64,000 nt of DNA from Chelydra serpentina (Eukaryota > Chordata > Testudines > Chelydridae), in the NCBI GenBank assembly GCA_037349315.1, contig JBAIAC010000027.1, positions 10,545,501 through 10,609,500 on the forward strand, given 5' to 3'. Every line of letters starts with the position of its first letter. Positions within the stretch are counted from its first letter, which is position 1. A program made the position numbers and the translations under genes. Of this stretch, positions 1 to 11,294 are shown piece by piece. The notes beneath the pieces are model-generated. The model was not told the origin of the DNA and did not search any database. It saw only the letters and a list, made by a program, of their open reading frames with translations.

Positions 1-61
1 CTTCCAATTCCAATACATCTTTTTTGAGATGGGGCAACTTCAAGATATTATTAATAATTAT

Positions 62-180
62 TATGGTTTGCACTAACATCTAGGAGCTCCAGTCATGGAC
101 CAGAACCCCACTGCGTGGGTGTGTTGTACAAACAGAGAACAAGAAGACAGACCCTGCCGCAAAGATCTTACAATCTAAGG
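62..180 (-). repeat. Old L2/CR1-clade LINE tail or MIR-like SINE tail
   Basis: Read on the minus strand, this matches the 3' tail that recurs in this window: a 'dated' phrase of the form TTGTAAGATC...GGCAGGGTCTGTCTT, then a stretch naming a one-gene-width tail with CAGTGGGGTTCTGGTCC. Further antisense copies lie at 31316-31431 and 43264-43385, and sense copies at about 4690-4800 and 33568-33660. Such tails are shared between L2/CR1-clade LINEs and the SINEs they mobilise. The exact family name is uncertain. The copy is divergent and therefore old. Confidence 0.6.
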
Positions 181-1386
181 ATCGTTATAACCCTCGTGGG
201 ACACTCATATTCCAGTATAAGAATAGCTTTTTTTCCACATTAGCTTATGATGCTAGCTAAGGGGTAGAAACTACATAGAAAAAGCCACTCTTGTCCCAGA
301 ATAAGGGTGCCACATGTGAGATTTTACCAGTCTCTCTATTGGCATACTGGTAAAAAACATTCCTGTGTAGACAAGCCCTTAGACCTGCTATATATTTCCA
401 CATTAATGTTCACTGAAACTGTAGACATTATGCAGCAACGTGTTATAAGGTATATGATTTGGGGAAGATGTCTTCTCTCAGAACCACATGGTAGTTCTCA
501 AATGTGATATGAAGCCTTTGCTACATGGGCAGACCTTCCACTGATATCAGTGGGAGTTCTGCCTCTGTAGCAAGAACATAATCCTCCTCTTTTATAGGAA
601 CAAGGAACGTTTAATTCATTACCATGAAAACCATCAAGAAATTGTAGGTATACTAAATCTTCTCAAAGAAATGAAGAAACGGTTACCACTGACATGAGGA
701 AACATCTCTTCATAAAGGGAAAAATGCTAAACCCCAATAATAAGCACAACCACCGGCAGGCCACCCCACCCCACTTAACAAAAGAAACACATGGGGTGTG
801 GGAAGAACATGAACATACTGCCTTTAGCGCTAAAGATTCACTAGGAGATCGGATTGGATGCATTCCTAGCATCCTCTGCAGACCTAGATAATTGCATAAT
901 TGTGTGATCAAAACTGCATTAATTTTACATTTTTTGCTAATAGCTATATTGTTTCTATCTGCTACAGCCTGTTGATGGTGTATGTTATATGTAGAAAACC
1001 TATTTTGATATTTTTTTAAATAAAACATTAGAAAAAATCATTTTGTGGTAGCTCTTATATGGAGACACATTTACTTCCTTCAACGTTGTTTCTTATTTAT
1101 TGTGCAGGTGCTTTTTTCCCCAGGAGATTTACAATTTAGGGTTACAATTGTTAAAATATCTATTCTGTATAAACAGGCATGATTAGATTGTAATTGTAAT
1201 AATAATAATAGTGAAGTATTAATAGTACAGCATATGCAGTAAAATGATAAGAGGGAAGTACAATATATGAAGTGCAAAAATAAAATGTAATCCTGATGTT
1301 TCTAACTAAAGTGGTCTTATTTTTTTCTTTTGTTTGTACTATAATTATACCTTAAATATTATAATGTGCTACATTTTGTATCCTGG
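181..1386. other. No gene seen; AT-rich sequence
   Basis: The stretch is AT-rich, with a short AAT microsatellite near 1197-1210 and several T-runs. Open frames are at most 121 codons and give no recognisable protein. Near 534-566 is a short inverted motif (CCACTGATATCAGTGG) of the type found at the centre of several palindromic repeats in this window. Confidence 0.6.
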
Positions 1387-1812
1387 TTATGTCACAGTTG
1401 TACTCTGGGAGGTATTGAAGTAGTATTTTGATCCCCCTGCTTCTTTGTCCTTGGCCTCCCCACTTCTACAGAGGTTCTGGTGGCCTTGCGCACAAGGTTG
1501 TGTATCTGCAGGACAACAGTCACCAGTAAAGACTTTTCCAGAGTTGCAGGCACACGAACTATTTTGGTGAGATCCATTCCCTCCCCCTCCATCCTCTTGA
1601 ATGAAAACCAGGGACAATGGTGCATTCAATCCGCGAGCCCACAGCTGACCCTGCCAAAAAAGGGGGCCAATGACAGTGCTGGGTTTTGACTGAAAGTTGT
1701 TACAATCTGTTCGATAAATGTGAGGGTCTCCTTGTACTTCCAAATGGTGGCCATTCCGTAAGGGGGGAAATTCACCACTGCACTGAGCGCCGGCAAAAAG
1801 CCTGTGCACCAC
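1387..1812 (-). other. Unassigned 141-codon open frame
   Basis: This is one of the longer minus-strand frames not explained by a recognised transposon. Its product is rich in Gly, Ser and Cys in the second half and matches no family I know. A second minus-strand frame overlaps its 3' half (1392-1625) in another register, so the region is simply poor in stops. There is no visible splice context, signal peptide or membrane segment. It could be chance, an unrecognised repeat, or a decayed exon; chance or repeat is more likely. Confidence 0.12.
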
Positions 1813-2550
1813 TTAAGCCCAATTTAAGACCATGGTGATTAGCTTTCCTCCAACTGCCTCTAGGACGGAAATGAGAAGTATGTGGTGCTCTCCCACAAGG
1901 GCAAATTCCACCCTAAATCGTCACTGAAGCACAGCCTAGAACCGGCAGAAATTTGTTTACTTAGACTCGTAGCATTGTAGCAAGACAATCACTTTCCAAC
2001 ACAGCCGGTACCTGTTTGTTTCCCCCTTTGCATTCTACACAAAGGCTTATCTTTGATTTTTTTAAACAAACTCTAAAGTGGTTGCCTCCTTGCTGGCACC
2101 CACACGGACTGATCTAATCAGCGCCGTAAATGATGAATGTGTCATTTCCATGCAGACACTTCTACATCCCAGCAATATTAGGAGTACACTTTTATAGCTA
2201 TAATTTGCATAAATAACACAAATAGGATTGTTATTACTGAAGGACAGTATATCAAGGAGCCATCTATTTAAGGGAATGAGACAAGAGGAAGAATGGGGCT
2301 CATTTATTCAGAGATATGGGTAATCTAACAAATGATCTTAAAGCCCTGGTTTTGTGGCCAGGAAGCTTGTAAAAAAATTGCACTAGAACAAGTTAGCTGA
2401 TCTCAGATTTTAGGATATTCTGGACTAAGAGGCTAATTTAAAGAGCAATCTCATATTATGGGTCAGATCCATCCTGGTGTAAATAAGCATAGCTCTATTG
2501 ACCCCTAGGAACCTACACTACTGTGGATCTGGCACTATATTTCTCTTATT
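1813..2550. other. No gene seen; one divergent palindromic repeat
   Basis: Mostly AT-rich single-copy-looking sequence. About 2460-2530 reads GGTCAGATCC, then CTGGTGTAAAT, then GTGGATCTGGCAC. This is a decayed copy of the palindromic 'TGGTGTAAAT' repeat that is better seen at 26179-26286 and 31161-31237. Confidence 0.5.
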
Positions 2551-3087
2551 TATTAGGAAAAACTTTTCACTAGTAGGGTGGTGAAGCACTGGAATGGGTT
2601 ACCTAGGGAGGTGGTGGAATCTCCTTCCTTAGAGGTTTTTAAGGTCAGGCTTGACAAAGCCCTGGCTGGGATGATTTAGTTGGGGCAGAGCCGTAACTAG
2701 GAATTTCTGCGCACAAGGCAGGAGTGCAGAAATTCCTAAGGGCTTACCCTGCCGGGGGAGGGTATTAGCAGCACTTTCGCCCTGCCACCCAAGCCGCTTC
2801 TGCTTACCTGTGGGAGGTCCACCGGTGCCGCGGCTTCGGCAGAGGGGGCCTTCTCCACACACACCGGCAGACTTCCCGCAGGTAAGCGGGGGCGGCTTCG
2901 GCAGCAGGGGAGGGCGGGCATGCCCGTGGCAGCAGGCTTTTGTGCCCCTGCCAGCAGTGTGCCCCGAGGCGAGTGCCTCACTCGCCTCGCCCTCGTTACG
3001 GCCCTGAGTTGGGGATTGGTCCTGCTTTGAGCAGGGGGTTGGACTAGATGACCTCCTGAGGTCCCTTCCAACCCTGATACTCTATGA
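2551..3087 (+). mobile_element. CR1 LINE 3' end, interrupted by a hAT-type element
   Basis: Bases 2551-2685 match the end of CR1 ORF2 (the region encoding the [14 protein letters not shown] segment, family pattern 'HWNRLPREVV') and the start of the 3' UTR. The UTR resumes at 3015 with ATTGGTCCTGCTTTGAGCAG and the hallmark GGACTAGATGACCTCCTGAG, and ends in a CTCTATGATT-type tail near 3087. The copy is 5'-truncated, as CR1 usually is. Removing 2686-3006 plus one 8-bp duplication restores a continuous CR1 UTR, so the CR1 is the older element. Confidence 0.9.
2686..3006. mobile_element. Non-autonomous hAT-type DNA transposon, 321 bp
   Basis: The element begins CAGAGCCGTAACTAGG and ends with the near reverse complement CCTCGTTACGGCCCTG (14 of 16 positions match in the terminal inverted repeats). 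It is flanked by perfect 8-bp duplications AGTTGGGG (2678-2685 and 3007-3014). An 8-bp duplication with CAG...CTG ends is the hAT superfamily signature. The interior is strongly GC-rich, unlike its surroundings, and contains the self-complementary stretch GAGGCGAGTGCCTCACTCGC near its right end. No transposase frame is present, so it would have moved in trans. Confidence 0.9.
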
Positions 3088-4470
3088 TTATCAATCTTTC
3101 ATTACATACAGTATTTACCAAGCCAATTTTTCTCTTCCATGTAAGACTTACCCCATCCATTTTGTGTCACTAACATCATCAATGGACATCTTTATCCTTC
3201 CTCCTTCTGAAAAAACACTTCTCACTTCCATCTCCCAAACACATTTCACATTGTTGGCTGTATAGTCAGATGCCAAAGTGGATGGATTTCATTCTTCCAG
3301 GGACATGCACATTGGCTTTGACATAACGAGTGGCTGCATAAGTATTTGCAGTCATTTCCTTGCATAAGCTGGCAGATATTGTCCTATGATTTTTTTTTAA
3401 ACAATTTGGGCCCGTTGAAAAGCAGAATTGATGCCTGGTGCCAAAAAAACCATGTCTCCCTTCACTTTAATTTAAAAAGCTTGTTGTTCAAATTCAGTAC
3501 TGAAGGAATTACACAGTTGATATGCCCAGTGAAAAGCAAACCTCCATAATAACCAATATACTAGACAAATATTGCATAAGTATGACTGTGCTGTCATTTC
3601 ATTCAGGTACTATTTATTGTACGCTAGAAATGCTACAAGCATAGCTAAGACGACCAAAGAACCTATGAGCCAGAGGGCTACGCTACTGGGGGCACACATT
3701 GACTTTCAGGTTAAAGCATCTATTTTGACACCTGCTTCTTTTATTAGACGAATGGCTGCATCGTTCTTGTCATTAACAGATGGGCCACATTCAGAGGACA
3801 GTATTTCCAGATATGAGGCTAAAGAACCAAAGACATTGATCAGCTGGCCTACTGACACAACCACCCCCAAGATAAGCGCCATGTAGATAGCAGGAAATAC
3901 TCAGGAAAACATTGACTCCACCATGGTCTCAGGACCTATTCATGTGTCAAACTCACGTGAATGTATATTCTTCCGTTTATATTACGCTATCACAGGGTGG
4001 CCCCCTGTGAGTCTCTCATCCTGCAGGTACAACCACACTCACTCCAGGCCACCTCCTCCACCACCGTGCTTCATTATAGTACTCTGGCAGGTTGTTGCCC
4101 ATCGTACTATGAACATGCCCCAGTTAGCTTCTCCCTCTTACTTCTGGAGAGAAAGGGAGCAGTGCTAGCAGCAGCCAGCTTGGTCTTCCTTCAGACTCTC
4201 TACCCTCCCCACTTCCAGGGCTTCCTTCCTCTCCATTTATCTGCTCCCAGCAGCTGGGGTTGCTTCTCCCTCTAATTAGCTCTTCAGCAATGGCCCTTGT
4301 TAACTGATCCTCTATTTAGGTCCCAACTAACCCACGTTGGTGGGAATTTGAGTGACGATACGGAGTCAATTCAGTACCCTGTCACGCATGCTTATGGCTA
4401 TGTGCAGATGGTCGGGTTTCCAAAGCAGCTAAGTGGATTTTGGCTGCCTAGCTCCCAGGCTGCCTCACAC
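3088..4470. other. No confirmed gene; contains an unidentified frame
   Basis: Apart from the minus-strand frame entered separately at 3610-3933, I see no recognised repeat or exon. The stretch 4020-4260 is C- and T-rich and gives overlapping plus-strand frames (81 and 104 codons) that look like chance frames. Confidence 0.45.
3610..3933 (-). pseudogene. Possible decayed coding remnant, unidentified
   Basis: On the minus strand one register reads through about 108 codons with only two TGA stops before a TAG at 3610-3612. The first part gives a hydrophobic segment (MALILGVVVSVGQLINVFGS), then a polar stretch ending IRLIKEAGVKIDALT. After the second TGA comes a second hydrophobic segment (SSVALWLIGSLVVLAMLVAF). 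Two membrane-like segments in one register with few stops could mean a decayed membrane-protein exon or processed pseudogene. I do not recognise the family. The frame is short enough to be chance. Confidence 0.18.
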
Positions 4471-4830
4471 GCTTGCAGATGCTCCCCATCAACATCCTCA
4501 AAGCTACCTCATCATCCACCTTTAAGTCCCTCTTCAAAAAACTCTCCTTTTCTGGGATTCCTACAACAAAACTTGACAATGGTTAGGCTGCTGGCATGCC
4601 GCGACCACTGCCTATCATGTCAGCCAGTATTGTCTCATTGTTTCCTTGTGCTTCCCCATCTGTTTGTAACCATCTATTATCCTACATTTATAATGTAAGA
4701 TCCTTGGGGCAGGGACTGGCTTTTTGTTCTGTAGATGTATGTGTGTAGCAAACCGGGGTCGTGGCCCATGACCGGAGCTCCTGGGTGCTATGGAAACACA
4801 AATAGCAATGATTGTTCCTATTCACTTTAA
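4471..4830 (+). repeat. L2/CR1-clade LINE 3' end
   Basis: From about 4495 the sequence reads CCTCAAAGCTACCTCATCAT then CACCTTTAAGTCCCTCTTCA, matching the C-terminal coding end of L2-like LINEs. It continues into the tail TGTAAGATCCTTGGGGCAGG at about 4693 and a phrase ending in GAGCTCCTGGGTGCTATGG near 4790. The same tail alone occurs at 33568-33660. The coding part is not open, so the copy is dead. Confidence 0.7.
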
Positions 4831-5266
4831 TGGGGATTGGAAATCCAGTGTCTTTACACAGCTTTGAGAATCTTTGAAATTGCAACCATTAGTGAATAGG
4901 TGTGGAAGAAACAAGGACACTGCCTGCCTGGATGCATCCCTACCCCCATCACACATTTTCCTAATTACAGCAAACTTATTTGAGATTCTTCATGAAGTAA
5001 ATGTTTTTCTGTTAACTTACTTGCTTCTGCAATACCAGGTTAGATGGAATTGGAATGGGAAGCCACACAATATAGTGAAAAAAGCTGTTCTCACTGTATT
5101 TCTAGCTGGGACAAGGGAGAAAAGTGCCAGAAATCCCCATAAAATAGCATGTCTTCAAACAACCGCAGGCCAATTTTGTAGACTTGCAGTGCTGGCTACT
5201 CAGTCTGGCTGTGCTGATTCAGTGTAGAAGAAATAACATGCTCAAACATTTTACAGCTAGATCTTT

Positions 5267-5374
5267 TGGCTGGAGTTTTCAAAGGAGCCTAAGGGAGTGG
5301 GGTGCCAATTTCTCATTGATTTTTAATAGCATTTGAGTGCCCAACTCCCAGAAGTCCCTTTGAAACTCCAAGCC
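5267..5374. repeat. Palindromic MITE-like repeat
   Basis: The left arm starts TTGGCTGGAGTTTTCAAAGG and the right arm, read in reverse complement, starts GGCTTGGAGTTTCAAAGGGA. The two arms also share GGGAGTTGGGTGCC-like sequence and meet near a central AATTTCTCATTGATTTTT. This is a long imperfect hairpin. Related 'TTTTCAAAGG' repeats are at 9186-9310, 10235-10420, 21788-21880 and 22561-22650. The superfamily is unknown. Confidence 0.65.
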
Positions 5375-8094
5375 TTTCCATATCATTGCATCTGTAAATG
5401 CCACACTATTCCAAACTCTAGAAAATGACCCATGCAAGAAAATCACAGCTCTCTGCATTAGCTTTCAGTATCTCAGATGAAGGAGGGCTGTGAACATGCA
5501 GTGGCATGCTTTGCTCACCTCTCACATTTCCATGACAGCAATTTTCTGCATAGTAACTGCAACACTGGAACTACATCAGGGGTGATGCATAAGAACCCTG
5601 CCTGCTTTAGCATCTCTCTCAATGCACCACAAATTCCTGACTGAGTTCCAACAGTCAACCAAAATGGGGAGAAAAAAAAGTCAGCTGAAAAATGAGACTA
5701 TTGCATATTATATGCTCAAATGAGTCTTCAAATAGCAGCAGTAAGCCAGGCAAGAAAACATGTTGACACAAATCTGGTGGGGTAGGAGTTATACCTGGAA
5801 ATGGATGATCAAACTGCTCCACTTAGGTGTTTATCTTGGTCATCAAAAAGGCCCAATCATGCAATTGCATCTACATGGGTTGAACCCTGTGCCCTAATGA
5901 CATCCATGCAATTTCAGGATCAGAGACCAATACAGATTTTTCTTTTCTTTCTGTTTGGTTTAGTCTATTGTAATGTAAGAGATCCCAGACCTCCAAGCTT
6001 TACAGTCAGAGATTTTGCAGATTTGAGTTACACACCATGGCTCTAAAAACTCAATATCTTATACCTCTAAACTACTTATTTACAGATAAGTGCTATCGGA
6101 TAAGCTTTGGAGGCTTTCTGTAGCAAGACCAGGTTATGAAGTACTTGGGTGTTAGACTCAGAACCAAAATAATAATTGTACTTGTCTTTGAGACTACTCT
6201 CTCCTGGGCTGCCTGGCTTCCTGAGTTCCTCTGAAGTTAGAGGTTTTCCTTCTGCAGTGCCCATTTTATGCCCTTACTCTATCAAAAAAATATGCCAAAA
6301 TTTAGGCTTCTGCAAACATGGGGGGAATCTTCATCTGGTATTGCTGGTTTTACACCAACTAGGGGGACAGGGAGGAGTGGGAAGTGGGTGTATGAGGGGC
6401 AGGAACAGGGCACAGAGCGCTCCAACCAATCCTAAGCAGGCTCATGAGGCCTGACTCAGAGCCTAGTGAAGTCAACGGGAACCATTCTTTCCAGTGTCAA
6501 TTACAGCGAACCTGGGGCTGATCCCAGCAATGCCAGGGGTAAAAAGGAGACATTTCACTGCCTCTGCCTCACCCACACCCCTCAGGGGGCCAATCAAGCA
6601 TAGTTCAGTTGCACCTAAGCATGGAGTCCTAGATCTTTGTACAGCAGCCCGGAAATAATCAGACATCGTGCCGGTCAGTTATTGTTGTATGTCAGCTGCA
6701 AAGTGTCCGATAGGCCCCATTAAAAATCCCAGACAATATCTCCCAGAGATCCTCCTCCTACTGTCGGAGTCAGTTTGAGCTCTCACTTTGCACTGATGTA
6801 AAAGCTGGAGTATCTCCTGCGATGTCAGTAGAAGCAGATTCTGGTCCTATTTATGTTTCTCTGAAAAGGATTTTTATTGAAATGTGGGAAAAAGAGTATT
6901 GGATTTAGAACATGGAGATCAGGAAACAGTGTTTCAGACCATCACTGTAACAGCTGGGCAAGCAATTTACAACATATTATGGTGTTAAGTGTTGTTTAAT
7001 CACCGTATTAAGAAAGGACCATTTTCTGCCTAGGTCTATGAAAATTACGGGAACCCCAACAAGGTGACGCAGGAACATGCAGCAAAATCTGCACGGATTT
7101 ATGCACCAGGTCCAACACCGCTGCTTTCTTTATATGGGTCAGTGGTGTCCATGGTACCACAAACCTGCTAATACTCACACCCAGCAGAAAAGCCCACATG
7201 CATTAGTTACTCCATCTCAGAAGTGGAAGTGTTTCACTGGGTGCTATGTGCTGAGCAAATCGCACTGGTGTGTTATCCAGGACCTCTTTACACTGATTTC
7301 TCCATGGACCATAACCACGTCTGGACAAACCATATCGCTTCTTCCTATGCCAAAACCACACTTGCTGACCATCCTTAGAGGTGTGTCTGTGTTAGCTTTT
7401 AGGCCAGCACAAGCCCTACGCACTACTTACGTCTCCCCTAAAACCTCAGGTAAGGGCTGATATAAGTGGTCATATGCCTGGTGCTGACCCTCTGCAGATG
7501 GATACACTTTGTCCGCTATTCTTGATTCTATTTCAATCAAAGGGAGTTTTGATAGTGACGTTCATAGGAGCAGACGTGGGCTCTCTAACAATTATACATC
7601 ATACGTATTTGAGGGGAGCAGACTCACAGCCGTTAACAGGGAATTATTCTTCAGTCACACTTGTTTTAATGCATCTTCCTAATCTACTTTTTTCTATTTA
7701 GCACTGTAGATACAAAACTAATTAGAAACGTCTCCCGGGAGGCTTGGGATTGGGGAGAAATAGGAGAAGGCGATATTAAAATCCTTTTGAATATTCATTC
7801 AACAATGAAATCCTCATTCTGTTTAGTATTGTGGATGTATATTTCAAAACGAAATTGAGCATCAATGTAAACATTAATTATGGTGGTGATGTTTTATCTA
7901 TAACAGAGCTAATTTCTAAGTCATCATGTGATTTACAAATCCTTCTACATCATTGTAAAGTTATTTCTTATGCAGCCAAGGCAATAATTTAGGTGAGCTT
8001 TGTATTGGTATGGCTTGTAGCATCTGCTAAAGATCTGTCAAGTGTCAGGGACATGTACAGTTTACTAAAAGCAATCAAATCCTTAGAAGTTTCG
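5375..8094. other. No gene seen; scattered decayed repeats
   Basis: I see no exon. Near 6460-6530 (AGTGAAGTCAACGGGAACC then CCTGGGGCTGATCCCAG) and 6764-6850 (CACTGATGTAAAAGCTGGAG) there are weak copies of palindromic repeats. The frame at 7077-7460 (127 codons) has no recognisable product. Confidence 0.5.
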
Positions 8095-8213
8095 GTTGTC
8101 AACCCTCCAGGATTTTCCTGGAGTTTCCCGGAATTAAAGATTAATCTTTAATTAAGATAATGTCATGTGATGAAACCTCCAGGAATTCATCCAACCAAAG
8201 TTGTCAACCCTAT
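8095..8213. repeat. MITE-like repeat with GTTGTCAACCC ends
   Basis: It begins GGTTGTCAACCCTCCAGGAT and ends CAAAGTTGTCAACCCTATT. In between are the characteristic AATTAAAGATTAATCTTTAA hairpin and TGTCATGTGATGAAACCTCC. I recognise this as a recurrent sauropsid short DNA-transposon-like repeat but cannot name it with certainty. Confidence 0.65.
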
Positions 8214-8576
8214 TAGAAGCACTATTGCGCATCTGAGCATCTATTGGTTTCAAAGGGAATTGCGGGCACTTAGCACAGCTCAGGATTTGGCCCAGTAATA
8301 ACATGAGGTAAACTGGTGTAAGAATAAATTCTCTGCTTGGCTACTACAAATTCCTCCTCCTTTATTTCCTGACCCCTTGAATTCCTGCTGCCCAGACGTT
8401 ACAATTTCTCTTCCCTTTTCTCTCAAAAATTTGTTTCCCCCGCTCCTCCCCATTTTAAAATTTTCCTCACTAGCTTTCCCTCTATCTTTCCATGTAGCGC
8501 AGGCTTCTCCTCACTTTTAAAGTACCGCACCACACCTCTCCCGCAAACATCTCTGACCTTCTTCCCAACCCCCTCC

Positions 8577-8810
8577 GGTACATCTACATTGCAGCTGGGA
8601 GGTGTGAGTCCCAGCCCAGGTCGACACACTCACACTTGCTCAGCCAAACCAGCGTGCTGAAAATAGTGTGGCTGCTGTGGCTAGCTGCCTGAGCCCAACT
8701 CCCTGGGTCCCTGGCTAATCCAAGCCTCCACCAGTGTCGCCGTGGCCACGCTGCTATATTTAGCTAGCGCAAGTCTGAATCACACCTCCTAGCTGCAGTG
8801 CAGACATACC
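8577..8810. mobile_element. MITE-like element with long terminal inverted repeats
   Basis: The left end 8577-8610 and the right end 8777-8810 are 34-bp inverted repeats matching at 28 positions; both contain TGCAGCT followed by GGAGGTGTGA. The interior is relatively GC-rich and partly palindromic: GTGTGGCTGCTGTGGCTAGC on one side, GTGGCCACGCTGCTATATTT on the other. No coding sequence is present. Superfamily is unresolved because no clear target duplication is seen. Confidence 0.75.
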
Positions 8811-9185
8811 CTCACGGTTGCTATGTCCTGCCCCAGATACTCTCTTGACTGCTCCTTTGTCCCCATTATGGATTCTTGTTTCTGTACCTTTCTCAGACTA
8901 CCTGCCCCTTACACTTTCAACAACCCCCTGATAGCACTGCATGCAGTGCTTCGCTGCTGCTCCTTCAGATCATTCCTAAAATTGCCACCTGATTTATGGA
9001 ACCTACTTTGGATTAATGGTCATGGTTGCTGTAGTATAATACGCTGGCGTTAATATCAGCATGGCACAAAATGTTGGTGGCCTGTTATTTGCACTATATT
9101 TTGTTTAAGCCTTTGGATTGGGAACTCTGAGGCCAGAAATTCATGTACTGTACCTATTGTGTGACGCGTTACGAGGCACCAGAGC

Positions 9186-9310
9186 GAAATTTTCAAACTT
9201 GGGCAACTAATTCCATATTCGGGTATGTAAGGAAGTGGTCTGCTTTACAGAGGTGCTGAGCACCACAGTTCCCATAGAAACAGGAGCTGTGAATGCTTAG
9301 GACCGCTTAA
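9186..9310. repeat. Decayed 'TTTTCAAA' palindromic repeat
   Basis: It reads GAAATTTTCAAACTTGGGCA at the left and AGAGGTGCTGAGCACCACAG in the middle, followed by CCCATAGAAACAGGAGCTGT. The phrase GAGGTGCTGAGCACC is itself palindromic. This resembles the family of 22561-22650 but is more diverged, and its right end is unclear. Confidence 0.4.
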
Positions 9311-9396
9311 AAAAAGTGTCAGATGAACGTGGCTGCCTAATATTAAATGCTAAACTTGAAAATATTTGCCATATACATTGGCATCACTGTAGGCTT

Positions 9397-9462
9397 AGTC
9401 CAAAGCCCACCATAGTCAATGGAAAGACTCCTATGAACTTCATGGGCTTTTGCTCGGGTAGT
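9397..9462. repeat. Short palindromic repeat with 'CAAAGCCCA' arms
   Basis: The left arm CCAAAGCCCACCATAGTCAA faces the right arm ACTTCATGGGCTTTTGC around the centre GGAAAGACTCC. The same layout, more diverged, is found at 34455-34518 and 38836-38912. Confidence 0.55.
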
Positions 9463-10234
9463 AAATTAGTATGTCTTGATAACAATTTACCTTTCATCTC
9501 TGGATACCTGGGTTCAAAGCCTGCTCAGGTCACAAGTGAGTTTAGTGTCTCTGGTGACATTTGATTTGTTCTTAGCACAGAAGAACTTCAGTCTAATTCT
9601 GCAGAGACAGTCCACGCTGTAGGGCTTAAAATTGGAATAACAACAGTATTGCAAGTCAGAATTGACTGGTGGGGGTTGGAGAAGTTTGCTCGATCCCTTC
9701 CAATGCTGTCTCTGGCTCATGCCAATGCAATCAGTACCTAAAGCTCAGGGGCATCCGGTTACCAAATGGTTAGAAAATACAAAGGTGAACACACACTGGA
9801 AATTATTAATCCTAATCAATGATTGTAATTTAAAATTAGAATTTCAGACAGCTGTTTGCCCGCGATTCAAAACCCACCAAACAAGCTCCTGGGGGAATCA
9901 CGAGGAAATCAGTCTTATTCCTCCAATTGTCCATTAGGCATATGTTTGGTTTGCATTGCAGTATTATAACATTAGAGGTGAATAGAGCTGAAACATTTGG
10001 ATCCAGACCAGGACTTTAAATTTCCATTGACGTTCAGCTGTCGGGGCTTTCTTCTGGGCCATGATAAAGTTAACAACCAGACACCATACTATAATTTGGA
10101 TTCATGTTCTGCCACACCCAACAATATCAACAAAGTTTAGGAATGTTCTGGGTTTGTTTGAGATCCAGCCCTTCTCCCAGTGTGACATTACAGCATACTC
10201 CTGGTATAAATTAGTCCAGTTCACAGCAACTGAG

Positions 10235-10420
10235 GAGCTAGAGCCAGATTTTCAAAGATGGAGATGGGCGTCCAGTTGGATTTACAAAAGTGCCAAAACA
10301 GCTAAAGTGCCTAAATCCCATTGAAAATCACTAACTCACTTAGGCACCGAGTGGGTTTTACATGAATACCTACCTGAATCTTTAGATGCCCAAGTGCCTT
10401 TGTAAATCTAACCACTGGTG
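10235..10420. repeat. Decayed palindromic repeat
   Basis: The left part CCAGATTTTCAAAGATGGAG and AAAGTGCCTAAATCCCATTG are mirrored by CTTTAGATGCCCAAGTGCCT and TTTGTAAATCTAACCACTGG on the right. The pairing is imperfect, indicating an old copy. It is related in wording to the hairpin at 44404-44516. Confidence 0.45.
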
Positions 10421-11294
10421 TCAAACTGCCTCTGGGGACTTCTGAAAGAGTCAGGAGAATGCATCACAACAGCACCATTCCAAAGATTTGGAAACCGTAA
10501 TGACTGCAGAATTAGGGATTCCTAGAGCTGTCTCAAGCCATTCCAGAACACTGAGGGCGTCTAAGCTTACACCAAGGCCCTTTGTTTTCTGAAGGGGGAT
10601 GGAGGATATACACAGTAGGTAACTGGTTTTGGTGCATCCAGACCAGTCAGCTAAACACAGCAAAATATCATTGCTAGCAACCTGTCTCTTTTTCACTGTT
10701 CTTCAACAGCTCATTGGTGATCTTGAGAAGGAGTGTGCCGGAGAGTGAGAGGAGACTGCTTAACAGTGTCAGAGCAATGAGGTATTTTATAAAAACACCA
10801 ATCACTAAGCCTTGAACTAAGTCCTTTGTCACAAGGGCGGACAGCTATTTATTTTTAAAAGAAGATGTTTCTCAAGCTCTTTACTTAAAACTATTCCTCT
10901 GTTTTCCATACCAGGAAAGGAGCAATAGACCCAGATCACTGTTATCAGGCATGAATTGTAATGTACATGTACAGAAAAAAAAAATCCATTTTTATGGATT
11001 GGCTGCCTTAGGGATTTCATTTAAAATGATCATCTTCAATATTATTAAAATCAATAGGAGATTTTATTACAGTATAAATTAAATGAGGGGCTATTTTCTC
11101 CTGGGACACCAAAAGCAATAGTATGAAAACTGCTTGGAGCGATGGTATTCATCCAGATGTCTTAGCAATGTTATCTATGTGCAAGCATGGAGCTTTATTT
11201 CTTTTTCTAATACGAGACATAGCTCATGAAACACTGACGCTTACCAAAGGCTATACAAATATTTCTAAAGGCACAGGCTCTCTAAATGTAGAAA
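10421..11294. other. No gene or repeat recognised
   Basis: AT-rich sequence with short chance frames on both strands (81 codons at most). Confidence 0.5.
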
